From Holtiella tumoricola (GTDB lineage: Bacteria; Bacillota; Clostridia; Lachnospirales; Cellulosilyticaceae): DNA of 64,000 bases. Numbering within the stretch: the first letter of the stretch is position 1; each line of letters opens with the position of its first letter. The position numbers were made by a program, and so were the translations under genes. This document shows positions 52,698-62,427 of this stretch, piece by piece. Location of the stretch: contig NZ_JAQIFT010000025.1 of the NCBI RefSeq assembly GCF_027857615.1, positions 1 to 64,000 on the forward strand, written 5' to 3'. The notes beneath the pieces are model-generated. The model saw nothing but the letters and a program-made list of their open reading frames with translations, did not search any database and was not told the origin of the DNA.

Positions 52698-54092
52698 TTA
52701 CGCTGGCGTATTTAACGTTTCTGGTGTATCTAATGTTTTCATATGATTAAGTTCTTTTCTAACTAAGAAGATAGCTACAAAGAATGCAAGCGCATCTGCT
52801 ATAGGAGCTGCAAATAAGATTCCATCGATTCCAAAGAAAATAGGAAGAATGAGAATAAGTGGTATTAAGAAGATTACCTGACGAGAAAGTGATAAGAACA
52901 CGCCCTTAATAGCTTTGCCTGTTGCAGCAAAGAAGTTAGAAGTAATAACTTGAATACCATTGATGAGAACCATAAATAAGAAGATCCTCATGAATTTTAC
53001 AGCAAACTCAAAGTAGAGTTCATCACCTGTTCCAAATAAGGAGATGACTTGTCTTGGGAAAAACTGAAAGGCAATAAAGCCGATAAGTGAAATCACCAAG
53101 CTATAACAGATGGCTAACTTATAAATGCCTCTTACGCGGTCATACTTCTTAGCACCGAAGTTAAAGCTAATGATTGGTTGTGAGCCTTGAGCAAGCCCAA
53201 TAATAATAGAAAGTAAGATAGCATTTGTCTTCATAACAATCCCGCTACATGCAAGAGGTACATCACTACCATAGATAGATAAGGCACCATAGTATGTAAG
53301 AGAGTTATTAAGAACAATTTGTACAAAAGTAATGGCTAATTGGTTAAGGCTATTACTCATACCTAAAGAAGCAATCTTGAGACATTCTACTTTTTGTAAT
53401 TTAAAATGTTTTTTCTTTAAGTCAATATGTTTAAAGCGGCGCACATAACTAATAGCCATTAAGAAAGAAATAAATTGTCCAATAATAGTAGCAAGGGCAG
53501 CACCTTCAATCCCCATATTAAAGACAAAGATAAAAAGAGGGTCTAAGATGGTATTGATAATTGCACCAACGATCATACAAGTCATGGAGAATTTAGGACT
53601 TCCATCAGCTCTTGCTAAGTTGCTCATCCCATTTGTAATAATAAGGAGTGGCATACCAATGGCAGTAATACGTGTATAGCTTCTGGCATAAGGCATAACA
53701 TCAGGTGTAGTACCAAATAAAGTTAAGAGTGGATGTAAAAAGAGCTGAATAAATACTAAGTAGACAAGTCCAAATAGGACCATCATACTAATAGCATTAC
53801 CTACAGCAAGTTCTGCCTTTTCTTTTTCTTTTGCACCCAATGCCATAGAAAAGCGAGCAGCACTACCAACACCAATTAATAAGGCAATGGCAAGACAAAT
53901 GGTGGTAAGAGGATAAGCTACATTAGTTGCAGCATTTCCAAGGTATCCAACACCTTGACCTATGAAGATTTGGTCAACAATATTGTATAAAGAACTTACT
54001 AACATAGCTATGATACTAGGTACAGCGTAGTTTCTTAAGAGCGTAGGAAGTTTTTCATAACCAAGAGGATTTTCGGATTTTAACGTGTTCAT
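52698..54092 (-). CDS. MATE-family efflux transporter (MarR-linked)
   Basis: 464 residues with twelve predicted spans. Typical motifs are NYAVPSIIAMLVSSLYNIVDQIFIGQGVG and PIISFNFGAKKYDRVRGIY. The gene is 17 bases downstream of a MarR regulator with twin operators, so it probably exports the compound the regulator senses. It is clearly related to the MATE gene at 59430 (NYGAKKYDRV, SRQIIF). Confidence 0.92.
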   Translation of the reverse strand: MNTLKSENPLGYEKLPTLLRNYAVPSIIAMLVSSLYNIVDQIFIGQGVGYLGNAATNVAYPLTTICLAIALLIGVGSAARFSMALGAKEKEKAELAVGNAISMMVLFGLVYLVFIQLFLHPLLTLFGTTPDVMPYARSYTRITAIGMPLLIITNGMSNLARADGSPKFSMTCMIVGAIINTILDPLFIFVFNMGIEGAALATIIGQFISFLMAISYVRRFKHIDLKKKHFKLQKVECLKIASLGMSNSLNQLAITFVQIVLNNSLTYYGALSIYGSDVPLACSGIVMKTNAILLSIIIGLAQGSQPIISFNFGAKKYDRVRGIYKLAICYSLVISLIGFIAFQFFPRQVISLFGTGDELYFEFAVKFMRIFLFMVLINGIQVITSNFFAATGKAIKGVFLSLSRQVIFLIPLILILPIFFGIDGILFAAPIADALAFFVAIFLVRKELNHMKTLDTPETLNTPA

Positions 54093-54109
54093 AATATTTC
54101 CTTTCTTAT

Positions 54110-54547
54110 TTATTGATTTTCTATTTCTTTTGTTACTTCAAGAATAGCTTTTTTTCCTGCTTTATGAAGAAAGGCAAGGAAAAGTTCTCTTTCTTCTGGA
54201 GAAAAATCGGCAAGAAGTCGTTCATGCCAATTACTTTGTATATTCAAAATATCAGCATAAGCTGCTAATCCTTTTTCAGTAGGATAGAGACAACAGGTAC
54301 GCTTATCTTTTGGATGGGGTTCTTTTCTAATGAAATCAGCCTTTTCCAAATAAGCAATAGAACGTGTTACATTACTTGGATGAATGTAAAATACATTAAT
54401 AAATTTATCTTGTGTTATACCTGGTTCCTGACAAATTTTCAGAATATACATATGCTGACTACTATTAAGTCCGAGAGGAGCAAGTTCACGGTCTAGATGC
54501 ATTTTAGTATAGCGGTCAGAAATAGAAAGCCATTTTAAAAGTTCCAT
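54110..54547 (-). CDS. MarR-family repressor
   Basis: 145 residues with the winged helix LNSSQHMYILKICQEPGITQDKFINVFYIHPSNVTRSIAYLEKADFIRKEPHPKDKRTCCLYPTEKG, including the DxRxxxx wing. The frame begins at 54595, but GAGGTG five bases before the ATG at 54547 selects that start. It is the first gene of the MATE operon, and very likely binds the two GC-rich palindromes in its own promoter. Confidence 0.9.
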   Translation of the reverse strand: MELLKWLSISDRYTKMHLDRELAPLGLNSSQHMYILKICQEPGITQDKFINVFYIHPSNVTRSIAYLEKADFIRKEPHPKDKRTCCLYPTEKGLAAYADILNIQSNWHERLLADFSPEERELFLAFLHKAGKKAILEVTKEIENQ

Positions 54548-54566
54548 ATAATCACCTCGATTGTTA

Positions 54567-54595
54567 ATTATATACCTAAAAGTTTGCGTGCGCAA
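54567..54595 (-). promoter_or_regulatory. marR-MATE promoter
   Basis: On the minus strand TATAAT (54567-54572) lies 17 bases from TTGCGC (54590-54595). The -35 is inside the promoter-proximal operator. Confidence 0.65.
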
Positions 54596-54616
54596 TAATT
54601 AATTTGCGAGCGCAAA
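54584..54616. promoter_or_regulatory. Twin MarR operators
   Basis: TTGCG-TG-CGCAA (54584-54595) and TTTGCG-AG-CGCAAA (54603-54616) are palindromes whose centres are 20 bases apart, two turns of the helix. They stand out as GC-rich blocks in AT-rich DNA and overlap the marR -35. Confidence 0.82.
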
Positions 54617-54712
54617 TATATACTTCTTACGAAAACTTAAGAATAGTATTTGTAGAGATTTAAGAAGTGAAAGATAAAATGTAGATATAATAGATGGAAA
54701 AAGAGGTATCCT

Positions 54713-55210
54713 ATGGAGAAGAAAAGCCTTAATGTAGGTTTAAAAATATTGTTTGTTATTTATATCATTGCTATGACTTGGATTATCGTTTTTAAAATGT
54801 CATTACCTTCTAATTTACATGAAATAGTAGGTGTAAGAAGTTTGAATTTAGTTCCATTTAAAGGAACAGGGCATATGAATGAAGCGCTTAATAATATTAT
54901 TATCTTTGTACCTTTAGGAATTTATATAGGCATATTGTGTAAGAAGTGGTCATTTAGGAAGCAATTAATAGCTTGTATAAACCTAAGTTTGTTATATGAA
55001 ATCAGCCAATTTATATTTGCAATTGGTAGAACAGATATAACAGATCTTCTTATGAATAGCTTAGGAGGACTTATTGGTATTGGGTTTTATATGATGATTG
55101 AAAAAGTTCTGAAGAAAGAAAAGCATATAGCACTATTTATTATGATTTGTGCCACATTTGCTACCATACCGACGGTTGGGCTATTAACTTTGCTAAAAGT
55201 ATTAAATTAA
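54713..55210 (+). CDS. VanZ-family membrane protein
   Basis: 165 residues, four or five spans. The motif NLVPFKGTGHMNEALNNIIIFVPLGIYIGI and the later YEISQFIFAIGRTDITDLLMNSLGGLIGIGF define the VanZ-like family; VanZ itself gives low-level teicoplanin resistance, but most members have no known role. It is divergent from marR, so the twin operators could also affect it. Confidence 0.9.
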   Translation: MEKKSLNVGLKILFVIYIIAMTWIIVFKMSLPSNLHEIVGVRSLNLVPFKGTGHMNEALNNIIIFVPLGIYIGILCKKWSFRKQLIACINLSLLYEISQFIFAIGRTDITDLLMNSLGGLIGIGFYMMIEKVLKKEKHIALFIMICATFATIPTVGLLTLLKVLN

Positions 55211-55309
55211 TTTCAATTGTGGCAATAAGAAGAGACAATATGATATGATGAAAAATAAGAATAATCTATGATTTTTCAAGAACTTTAAGCTGAAAGTAGA
55301 AAGGGATAC

Positions 55310-56386
55310 ATGATGATAAACTATACACAAGAAGAATCAGTAGCTTTAATTGAAGTATTGTCTAATGCCAAAGGGGCACCAGGATTTGAAGATGAAGTAG
55401 TAGAGATTATTAAAGAAAAATATGGGCAGATCTTTGATATTCAAGAAGATAGCATGCGTAACCTTGTTATTTATAGAAAGAATCATTCAGGTAATAAGCC
55501 TGTTATTATGTTAGATGGGCATTCAGACGAAGTGGCTTTTATTGTGCAAAGTATTAGACCAAATGGTACGCTCAAATTCTTACCTTTAGGTGGATGGGTA
55601 GCCCAGACAGTACCTGGGCATAAAGTATGGATTAAGAATAGTGAAGGTACATATATAGAAGGTGTAATAGGTTCTAAACCACCTCATTTTGGAGGCGGAG
55701 ATGGGCAGAAGTTAGAAGATATGATTATTGATGTAGGGGCTACAAGTTATGAAGAGGTAGTTGAACTCTTTAAGATTGAAGCAGGTGCGCCTGTGACACC
55801 AGATGCGACTTTTAGTTATAATAAAGTAACAGAAGTGATGTTGGGAAAAGCTTTTGATAATCGCTTAGGGTGTGGATGTGTTATTGAAACATTACTTGCA
55901 TTAGAAGGGTTAGAACTAGATGTAGATGTAGTGGGCTCTATTTCTGTACAAGAAGAAGTAGGATGTAGAGGTGCAAAGGTTAATGTAAAAACGATAAAAC
56001 CTCATTTAGCGATTATATTTGAAGGCTCTCCTGCAGATGATACATTTATGGACAGCTACAGTGCACAAGGTAGCTTGAAAAAAGGAACACAGATTAGACA
56101 TTTTGATAGGAGTTTTATCGCCAATCCACGCCTTATACAACAGTCTAAAGATGTAGCAAAAGCACATCAAATTCCATATCAATGTGCAGTGCGTAGTGGG
56201 GGTGGCACAGATGCTGGTCCAATTCATTTAGAATTAGGTGCGGTACCTTGTTTAGTGCTTGGTGTACCAGTACGTTATGCACATACACATTATGGGTATT
56301 CAGCAATGAAAGACTACAAAGCATCCATTCAACTTGCGGTAGAGTATATTAAGACGTTAAATCAAGAAGTAATTAGTAGATTATAA
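55310..56386 (+). CDS. M42-family metalloaminopeptidase
   Basis: 358 residues, cytoplasmic, forming the usual large oligomer of tetrahedral aminopeptidases. Zinc ligands are suggested by LDGHSDEVAF, KAFDNRLGCG, QEEVGCRGA, FEGSPADD and RYAHTHYGY; GGGTDAGPIH is also conserved. It probably trims peptides from the N terminus; relatives have been called endoglucanases without good support. The GNAT gene follows after 15 bases. Confidence 0.9.
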   Translation: MMINYTQEESVALIEVLSNAKGAPGFEDEVVEIIKEKYGQIFDIQEDSMRNLVIYRKNHSGNKPVIMLDGHSDEVAFIVQSIRPNGTLKFLPLGGWVAQTVPGHKVWIKNSEGTYIEGVIGSKPPHFGGGDGQKLEDMIIDVGATSYEEVVELFKIEAGAPVTPDATFSYNKVTEVMLGKAFDNRLGCGCVIETLLALEGLELDVDVVGSISVQEEVGCRGAKVNVKTIKPHLAIIFEGSPADDTFMDSYSAQGSLKKGTQIRHFDRSFIANPRLIQQSKDVAKAHQIPYQCAVRSGGGTDAGPIHLELGAVPCLVLGVPVRYAHTHYGYSAMKDYKASIQLAVEYIKTLNQEVISRL

Positions 56387-56401
56387 TAGGAGTGAAATGG
56401 A

Positions 56402-57019
56402 ATGAATCTAACCATCAAAAGAGAGCAAGAAGCAGACTATAGAACGGTAGAAAACTTGACAAGAGAAGCTTTTTGGAATGTCTATAAACCAGGATGTGAT
56501 GAGCATTTTATATTAAATCAATTACGTGGTCATGGGGACTTTATCCCAGAATTAGATTTAGTTGCAGGGCATAAAGGGGAAATAGTAGGACATATTGCAT
56601 ATAGCAAAGGTACAATTATTGATGATAAGGGGAATGCAATAGAATGTGTTGCTTTTGGACCATTAAGTGTAGCGCCAGAGTGCCAAGGTAAAGGTGTTGG
56701 TGGAAAGCTTATAGAACATTCTCTAGAGGTGGCTACCCAGTTAGGTTATAAGGTTGTGTTTATTACAGGGAATCCAGCATATTATCATAAATTTGGATTT
56801 GAATCAGCAAGTAAATATGGAATACATTTAGAGGACATACCACAAGAAGACGAAGCACCATTTTTTATGGTGAAATTATTGAATCAAGAGGCTTTAAAAA
56901 ATGTTTCAGGAACTTTTAGATTTTCTTCTGGCTTTGAAGTATCCGCTGAGGATGTAGCGGCATTTGATCAAGCATTTCCTCCAAAAATTAAAGAGGTAAG
57001 AGAAGGTCAACTAAGCTAA
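56402..57019 (+). CDS. GNAT-family N-acetyltransferase
   Basis: 205 residues. The acetyl-CoA loop VAPECQGKGVGGKLIEHSLEVA and the strand GYKVVFITGNPAYYHKFGFESAS are typical of the YhbS-like group. It lies 15 bases after the M42 peptidase, in the same operon. Substrate unknown. Confidence 0.88.
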   Translation: MNLTIKREQEADYRTVENLTREAFWNVYKPGCDEHFILNQLRGHGDFIPELDLVAGHKGEIVGHIAYSKGTIIDDKGNAIECVAFGPLSVAPECQGKGVGGKLIEHSLEVATQLGYKVVFITGNPAYYHKFGFESASKYGIHLEDIPQEDEAPFFMVKLLNQEALKNVSGTFRFSSGFEVSAEDVAAFDQAFPPKIKEVREGQLS

Positions 57020-57039
57020 TCAATAGATAAAAATGAAGA

Positions 57040-57080
57040 GTGGCAGATATTCTATATGGAGTATCTGCCACGTTTGTATT
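57040..57080 (+). terminator. Terminator-like hairpin
   Basis: GTGGCAGATA/TATCTGCCAC with a 12-base loop is followed by GTTTGTATT, a weak T stretch. Confidence 0.65.
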
Positions 57081-57123
57081 ATAATGACAAAAGACAATTT
57101 TATGAGTAAGCCTAGGAGGTACT

Positions 57124-58281
57124 ATGAGTCATACAATTAAAGTAAATGATTATGAAACGTTTCGTTGTATTGCAGATAAATGTTCTTTCAGCTGTTGCCA
57201 AGAATGGCGTATTGCAGTAGATGATAAGACAGCTAAAAATTGGGAAGGGTTAAGGCTAAATCAAACGCAATTAGAAGGTGAGACGTTACCTGAGTTGAGT
57301 TTATGTAATTGCTTAGAAAAAGAAGAGGATGGTCAAATTATTACCCTAAACAAAGAGAAAAAATGTCCATTCTTAAATACTCAGAAGCTTTGTAGATTGG
57401 TTATAGAATTAGGAGAAGAAACTTTATCTAAAACATGTACAACCTTTCCAAGACAAATCAATCAATTTGAAGATAGAATAGAGTATTCACTTTCTACAGC
57501 CTGCCCTGTAGTAATTGACTTACTAAATGAAAATCCAGTCCAGTTTTATCATGAAGAAGAAGGCAAGTCTTCATTACTTTATGTTGTTCGTGAGATGATG
57601 TTCACACTTATGCAAGATGAACATTACACTTTAACAGAGCGCATCATGATGATCTTCTATGCATTATTAGAGCTGTTAGAAGATCCAAAACTTACAGTAG
57701 ATAAGATTAATCTCTATACAGATGCAAAACAAATGAAACCCTTAATAACCGCCATTAGAAAGATGAAGTTCAATTTAATGGATTCCTTCTGGGAAAGAAA
57801 TGAACTGTTTTTAGATGTAGTAGATAATTATCGTAAGCAAAAACTTTATGTAGCGTTTTTAGAAGACATAGCTACAAAAGCAGAACAATTGGAAACTCTT
57901 TATTCTAATAAAGAGCTAATAAAAAAAATTGAAATCTTTAATCAAGAAATTAAAGCTTATGAAAGACTTTTGACGAATTATTTATTAACAGAGATTTTTG
58001 CTAACGGATTAATGGCAGAGATGGAACTTGAGGATATGGTAGTTGCTTTTGAATGGGTCACTCTAGAATATGCAACTATTAAACAGGCTATTTTCCTTAA
58101 ATGGTTAACAGATGGAAAAGAGAAATTAGAGTATTATACGGTACGTGACTATATGATGATTGTTGCACGTGTAACAGGATATGATCAAAGTGATATTCGT
58201 GAGTATTTAGAAAATAGTTTTGAAAGTGCTATTTGGGATTGGGGTTATCTTGCGCTTGTAGTAGGAAATAGTGTACTGTAA
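57124..58281 (+). CDS. fliB: FliB-family flagellin lysine-N-methylase-like protein
   Basis: 385 residues, cytoplasmic. The Cys-rich N-terminal part (FRCIADKCSFSCCQEWRIAVD, CPFLNTQKLCRLVIELGEETLSKTCTTFPRQ, STACPVV) is the YkgJ/FliB iron-sulfur-type motif; the helical C-terminal region is typical of FliB. The enzyme methylates lysines on flagellin, but no flagellar gene is nearby, so the assignment is by family. TAGGAGG precedes the ATG. Confidence 0.85.
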   Translation: MSHTIKVNDYETFRCIADKCSFSCCQEWRIAVDDKTAKNWEGLRLNQTQLEGETLPELSLCNCLEKEEDGQIITLNKEKKCPFLNTQKLCRLVIELGEETLSKTCTTFPRQINQFEDRIEYSLSTACPVVIDLLNENPVQFYHEEEGKSSLLYVVREMMFTLMQDEHYTLTERIMMIFYALLELLEDPKLTVDKINLYTDAKQMKPLITAIRKMKFNLMDSFWERNELFLDVVDNYRKQKLYVAFLEDIATKAEQLETLYSNKELIKKIEIFNQEIKAYERLLTNYLLTEIFANGLMAEMELEDMVVAFEWVTLEYATIKQAIFLKWLTDGKEKLEYYTVRDYMMIVARVTGYDQSDIREYLENSFESAIWDWGYLALVVGNSVL

Positions 58282-58293
58282 GGAAGATTAAGC

Positions 58294-58330
58294 AGGGCTT
58301 GCAAGTTATAAAGACTTGTGAGCCTTTTTA
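58294..58330 (+). terminator. Terminator after fliB-like gene
   Basis: GGCTTGCAAGT/ACTTGTGAGCC with two wobble pairs, followed by T5. Confidence 0.8.
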
Positions 58331-58406
58331 TAAATCAATAGAAGCAAAGTGAATATAGATGGTAGGAAATAATATAAGTTATAAAGTAATAAAATAGGAG
58401 GATGGT

Positions 58407-59318
58407 ATGCAGTTACAACAGCTCAGATATGTACTTGAAATAGAGAGAACAAGATCTATGAATAAAGCGGCTAAGAATTTATTTGTTTCTCAACCCAATT
58501 TAAGCAGTGCAGTAAATAACTTAGAAAAAGAGTTAAATGTCCAAATTTTTAACCGTACGAATAAAGGCGTAGAGGTAACTAAAGATGGAAAGTTGCTTGT
58601 CCAATATGCTAAATCGATATTAGGACAAGTGGAGCAACTAAAGAAAGCATATGGAGTAGAAGAAAAGAAACATGTAAATTTTCTAGAGATATCTCAAACA
58701 GGAATGCTTCATCTAACACCTGTTATTAGTAAAATTTATAACCTTTTAAAAGACAGCCGAGTGCAAATTATTATTAAGGAAGATAATCTAGGTGCTGTTA
58801 TAAAGCATCTTTATTATATGAAGTCAGAAATCGCTATTATCGTTATGAATACGACTCAACTAAGTCTTATAGAAAAAGTGCTGGATAAGAGAAAAATAGA
58901 ATTTAATATACTTGATAAAACAAAATTAGGTGTAGCGGTAAGCCCTAAAAGTAGTTTATATAACCGTGATCAGGTAGCTTTTGAGGAATTAGACAAATTA
59001 ACTTATATCGAATATCTAAAAGAAAAAGATCTATCTGTAAATCAAGATTCAGAGTTGTTAGATATATGGTCTAAATTTGTGGGAAATACGATTCATGCAA
59101 CAGATAGAGAAACAGTGAGTGATTTACTTTGGAATTTAGATAGCTATAGCTTTGATATAGAGAAAAATATAGAGTACCTTAAGAAAAGGGGACTCAAGTT
59201 TATTAAGTTACAAGAGAATATTGATATGTATGTAGGGTGGCTTAAAAGAAAAAGAGAGCCTCTCTCTTATGAAGCTACTCTTTTAGTGGAGGAATTAACA
59301 AAAAATATTAGGTTATAA
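58407..59318 (+). CDS. LysR-family transcriptional regulator
   Basis: 303 residues. The N-terminal winged helix (MQLQQLRYVLEIERTRSMNKAAKNLFVSQPNLSSAVNNLEKELNVQIFNRTNKGVEVT) is complete; a LysR substrate-binding domain follows. AGGAGG precedes the ATG. It lies upstream of a MATE gene in the same direction, which it may control. Confidence 0.92.
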   Translation: MQLQQLRYVLEIERTRSMNKAAKNLFVSQPNLSSAVNNLEKELNVQIFNRTNKGVEVTKDGKLLVQYAKSILGQVEQLKKAYGVEEKKHVNFLEISQTGMLHLTPVISKIYNLLKDSRVQIIIKEDNLGAVIKHLYYMKSEIAIIVMNTTQLSLIEKVLDKRKIEFNILDKTKLGVAVSPKSSLYNRDQVAFEELDKLTYIEYLKEKDLSVNQDSELLDIWSKFVGNTIHATDRETVSDLLWNLDSYSFDIEKNIEYLKKRGLKFIKLQENIDMYVGWLKRKREPLSYEATLLVEELTKNIRL

Positions 59319-59332
59319 ATTTTAGTTATAAC
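59312..59332. repeat. Inverted repeat at the lysR stop
   Basis: GTTATAA and TTATAAC flank seven bases. It overlaps the lysR stop codon and lies about 100 bases before the MATE start; it could be a LysR-type site or a weak terminator. A TATAAT at 59378-59383 is a possible MATE -10. Confidence 0.4.
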
Positions 59333-59429
59333 CCGCACGTTGAAAATAAGTATTATTCTTTAGCAATCTTTCTATATTATAATTACTTTCAGCATAAGAC
59401 AAACAGATTGGTAGAAAGGATAATAGTTT

Positions 59430-60830
59430 ATGAAAATGGAAGAAACACAAAATGAATTAGGCACACAGAGTATTCTAAGCCTACTTATTAAATTCTCGAT
59501 TCCAGCAATTATTGGAATGATTGTTAATATGCTATACAATGTTGTAGACCGTATTTATATAGGAAATATTCCCAATGTAGGAGGTCTTGCAATTACAGGG
59601 GTAGGCGTTACAATGCCCATTACTCAAATTATTACAGGATTTGGTATGCTTTTAGGAATTGGAACATGTGCTAACATTTCTCTTGCTTTTGGGAGAGGGG
59701 ATAAAAAAGGTGCACAGAAAATATTAGGAAATGGTTTTAGTGGAATTGTTATAACAAGTATACTTATTGCTGTATTAGGAAATATATTTGCTGAACAAAT
59801 ATTGAAGCTTTTTGGTGCAAGTGAAAATACATTATCCTATGCGTTGGCTTATATTCGACCATTATTTTGGGGAACTATTTTTAATATCTTTACATTCTCT
59901 TTGAATAATTCAATACGCTCAGACGGTAATCCTAAAATGAGTATGTATACAATGCTTATAGGTGCAATAATTAATATTATATTAGACCCAATCTTTATCT
60001 TTGGCTTGGGATTAGGCATTCAAGGTGCTGCTTATGCAACTGTTATTTCACAATGTGTAGCAGGTTGTTGGGTACTATATTACTTTACAAAGAGTAAAAA
60101 ATCTTCAATTAAACTTACCTCAGAAAGTGTAAAAATTGATACTAAGATTATGAAACAAATCTTAATTGTAGGTATGGCACCATTTTGTATGCAAATAACA
60201 AGTAGTATAGTAAGTGTTATTTCCAATAAGTCACTTATGACATACGGAGGAGATTTGGCAATTGGAGCAATGGCAATTATCTCTTCTTTGTCTAGTATTT
60301 TTGTGATGCCTCTTTTTGGAATTAACCAAGGAGCACAGCCTATAATAGGATATAACTATGGAGCAAAAAAATATGATCGTGTAAAACAAACTTATAAATA
60401 TAGTTTAATGGCTGCATTAGTGATTTTGCTTGTAAGTGCTGCATTTATTCAAATATGTCCAGAAATGGCAGTGGAAATGTTTAATAATGATCCAAAACTT
60501 ACAGAAATTACTGTATCAGGTATGAAGTTATTCTTATTTGCGATTCCTTTAATAGCAGTTCAAATAACAGCATCTAATTACTATCAAGCTGTTGGGAAAT
60601 CTAAGAAAGCAATGCTTATTAGCCTTTCAAGACAAATCATATTCTTTGTTCCAGCACTTCTTATATTGCCTAATATATTTGGATTAAGAGGTGTATGGCT
60701 AGCAGGGCCAGTAGCGGATTGTCTATCTGTTATAATATCTACTGTAGCAATTTATTTAGAAATGCGTAATCTTGGAAAAGATAAGATTGATGAAGTAGAA
60801 GCGCAAGAAACTATGAAGCAAGTTGCTTAA
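59430..60830 (+). CDS. MATE-family efflux transporter (LysR-linked)
   Basis: 466 residues with twelve predicted spans. MNTS-type motifs include KFSIPAIIGMIVNMLYNVVDRIYIGNIP and QPIIGYNYGAKKYDRVKQTYKY. It is similar in layout to the MATE at 52698 and probably exports drugs or metabolites in exchange for Na+ or H+. It lies behind a LysR regulator. GAAAGGATAA precedes the ATG. Confidence 0.92.
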   Translation: MKMEETQNELGTQSILSLLIKFSIPAIIGMIVNMLYNVVDRIYIGNIPNVGGLAITGVGVTMPITQIITGFGMLLGIGTCANISLAFGRGDKKGAQKILGNGFSGIVITSILIAVLGNIFAEQILKLFGASENTLSYALAYIRPLFWGTIFNIFTFSLNNSIRSDGNPKMSMYTMLIGAIINIILDPIFIFGLGLGIQGAAYATVISQCVAGCWVLYYFTKSKKSSIKLTSESVKIDTKIMKQILIVGMAPFCMQITSSIVSVISNKSLMTYGGDLAIGAMAIISSLSSIFVMPLFGINQGAQPIIGYNYGAKKYDRVKQTYKYSLMAALVILLVSAAFIQICPEMAVEMFNNDPKLTEITVSGMKLFLFAIPLIAVQITASNYYQAVGKSKKAMLISLSRQIIFFVPALLILPNIFGLRGVWLAGPVADCLSVIISTVAIYLEMRNLGKDKIDEVEAQETMKQVA

Positions 60831-60871
60831 GGTTAGTATCATAAGATTATTTAAATAGAATTAGGATGAAT

Positions 60872-60919
60872 AGAAAGCCTTGTAGATACTTTATGATTAA
60901 GTACTACAAGACTTTTTTT
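60872..60919 (+). terminator. Terminator after second MATE gene
   Basis: AAAGCCTTGTAGATACTT pairs with AAGTACTACAAGACTTT with small bulges, followed by T7. Confidence 0.85.
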
Positions 60920-61008
60920 ATTTTGGCTAAAATAATACATTCTAAATTAGAGAGGAATGGATGTATAATAACAAAGATATTAAATTAAGTTAGGGAAGAA
61001 GGGACAAC

Positions 61009-62382
61009 ATGATTACTAGGCTATATGACCGTGCACAGATCAGTAAGGAGACAAGGCTATTTAGTAATAAGAATCTGAGAATATTACTGATTCCGCTTAT
61101 TATTGAACAGCTACTTAACTCATTTATGGGAATGGCAGATACCATGATGGTAAGCAATGTAGGAAGTGCAGCTATCTCTGCTGTATCTTTAGTAGACTCT
61201 ATTAATGTACTTATTATACAAGTTTTCTCGGCTATGGCAGTCGGGGCAACGATTATATGTTCTCAGTATTTAGGTCGAGGGGACGATAAAAAATGTAATG
61301 AAGCAGCTAGACAAGTATTTATATCTATACTGGCTATAGCTACACTTCTTATGATAGGTGCAATAGCTTTTAGAGCACCATTACTTCAAATGATCTTTGG
61401 AAAAGTAGAGCAAGACGTTATGTCTAATGCACTTACATATTTCTTCATCACAGCATTATCCTATCCATTTCTTGCGCTATTTAATGTAGGAGCAGCGTTC
61501 TATAGAGCAAGTGGAAACTCTAAATTCCCAATGAAAGTTTCTGTACTGGCTAATTGCTTAAATATAGTGGGAAATATCTTATTAATCTTTGTATTTAGAA
61601 TGGGCGTAATGGGAGCTGCTATCTCTACATTATGTTCTCGTATCTTTTGCACAATTGTTATTTTTTATTTTTTACATAAACCCAAACAACCTATTGTACT
61701 TAATGGATACTTTAAAATACGTCCAAACTTTAAACTAATTGCAGCAGTATTAGCTGTAGGGATTCCGACAGGTATTGAAAATGGTATGTTCCAATTTGGA
61801 AAGTTAGCTATTCAATCTACGGTATCTGAGATGGGAACTATTTCGATAGCAGCTCAAGCTATGACGAATACATTAGAAGCACTAAATGGTATGGCGGCCA
61901 TGGGAATAGGAATTGGGCTTATGACAGTGGTTGGGCAGTGTATAGGGGCAGGAAGAAAAGAGGAAGCTAAATACTATATTGTGAAGCTGACTGGGTATGC
62001 AGAAGTTGTCATTATTATATCTTGTCTTTTTGTACTCCTTATCACTAAGCCTGTTACAATGCTTGCAGGTATGGAAGTGGAAAGTGCAAGAATGTGCTTT
62101 AGTATGATGCTTGCTATAACTATTGTCAAACCACTAGTTTGGGGACTTTCTTTTATACCAGCGTATGGTATGCGTGCAGCAGGGGATGTAAAATTCTCGA
62201 TGATTATTTCTACATTGACTATGTGGTTCTGTAGAGTAGCATTATGTATCTATTTATGCAGAGTTTGGGGATTTGGACCAATGGCTGTATGGATTGGTAT
62301 GTTTGCAGATTGGACACTTCGTGCCATCATCTTTACAGGGAGATTTTTAAGTGGGAAATGGTGTGAAAAAAGTGTTGTGTAG
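61009..62382 (+). CDS. MATE-family efflux transporter, third copy
   Basis: 457 residues, twelve predicted spans, a different branch from the other two MATEs: PLIIEQLLNSFMGMADTMMVSNVGSAAISAVSLVDSINVL near the start and a C-terminal PAYGMRAAGDVKFSMI. The substrate is unknown. AAGAAGGG precedes the ATG. SdpI-family gene follows 45 bases later, possibly in one operon. Confidence 0.92.
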   Translation: MITRLYDRAQISKETRLFSNKNLRILLIPLIIEQLLNSFMGMADTMMVSNVGSAAISAVSLVDSINVLIIQVFSAMAVGATIICSQYLGRGDDKKCNEAARQVFISILAIATLLMIGAIAFRAPLLQMIFGKVEQDVMSNALTYFFITALSYPFLALFNVGAAFYRASGNSKFPMKVSVLANCLNIVGNILLIFVFRMGVMGAAISTLCSRIFCTIVIFYFLHKPKQPIVLNGYFKIRPNFKLIAAVLAVGIPTGIENGMFQFGKLAIQSTVSEMGTISIAAQAMTNTLEALNGMAAMGIGIGLMTVVGQCIGAGRKEEAKYYIVKLTGYAEVVIIISCLFVLLITKPVTMLAGMEVESARMCFSMMLAITIVKPLVWGLSFIPAYGMRAAGDVKFSMIISTLTMWFCRVALCIYLCRVWGFGPMAVWIGMFADWTLRAIIFTGRFLSGKWCEKSVV

Positions 62383-62427
62383 CATACTAATAAACATAAG
62401 GTAAATGGATAAAAGGAGTGGACGCAC

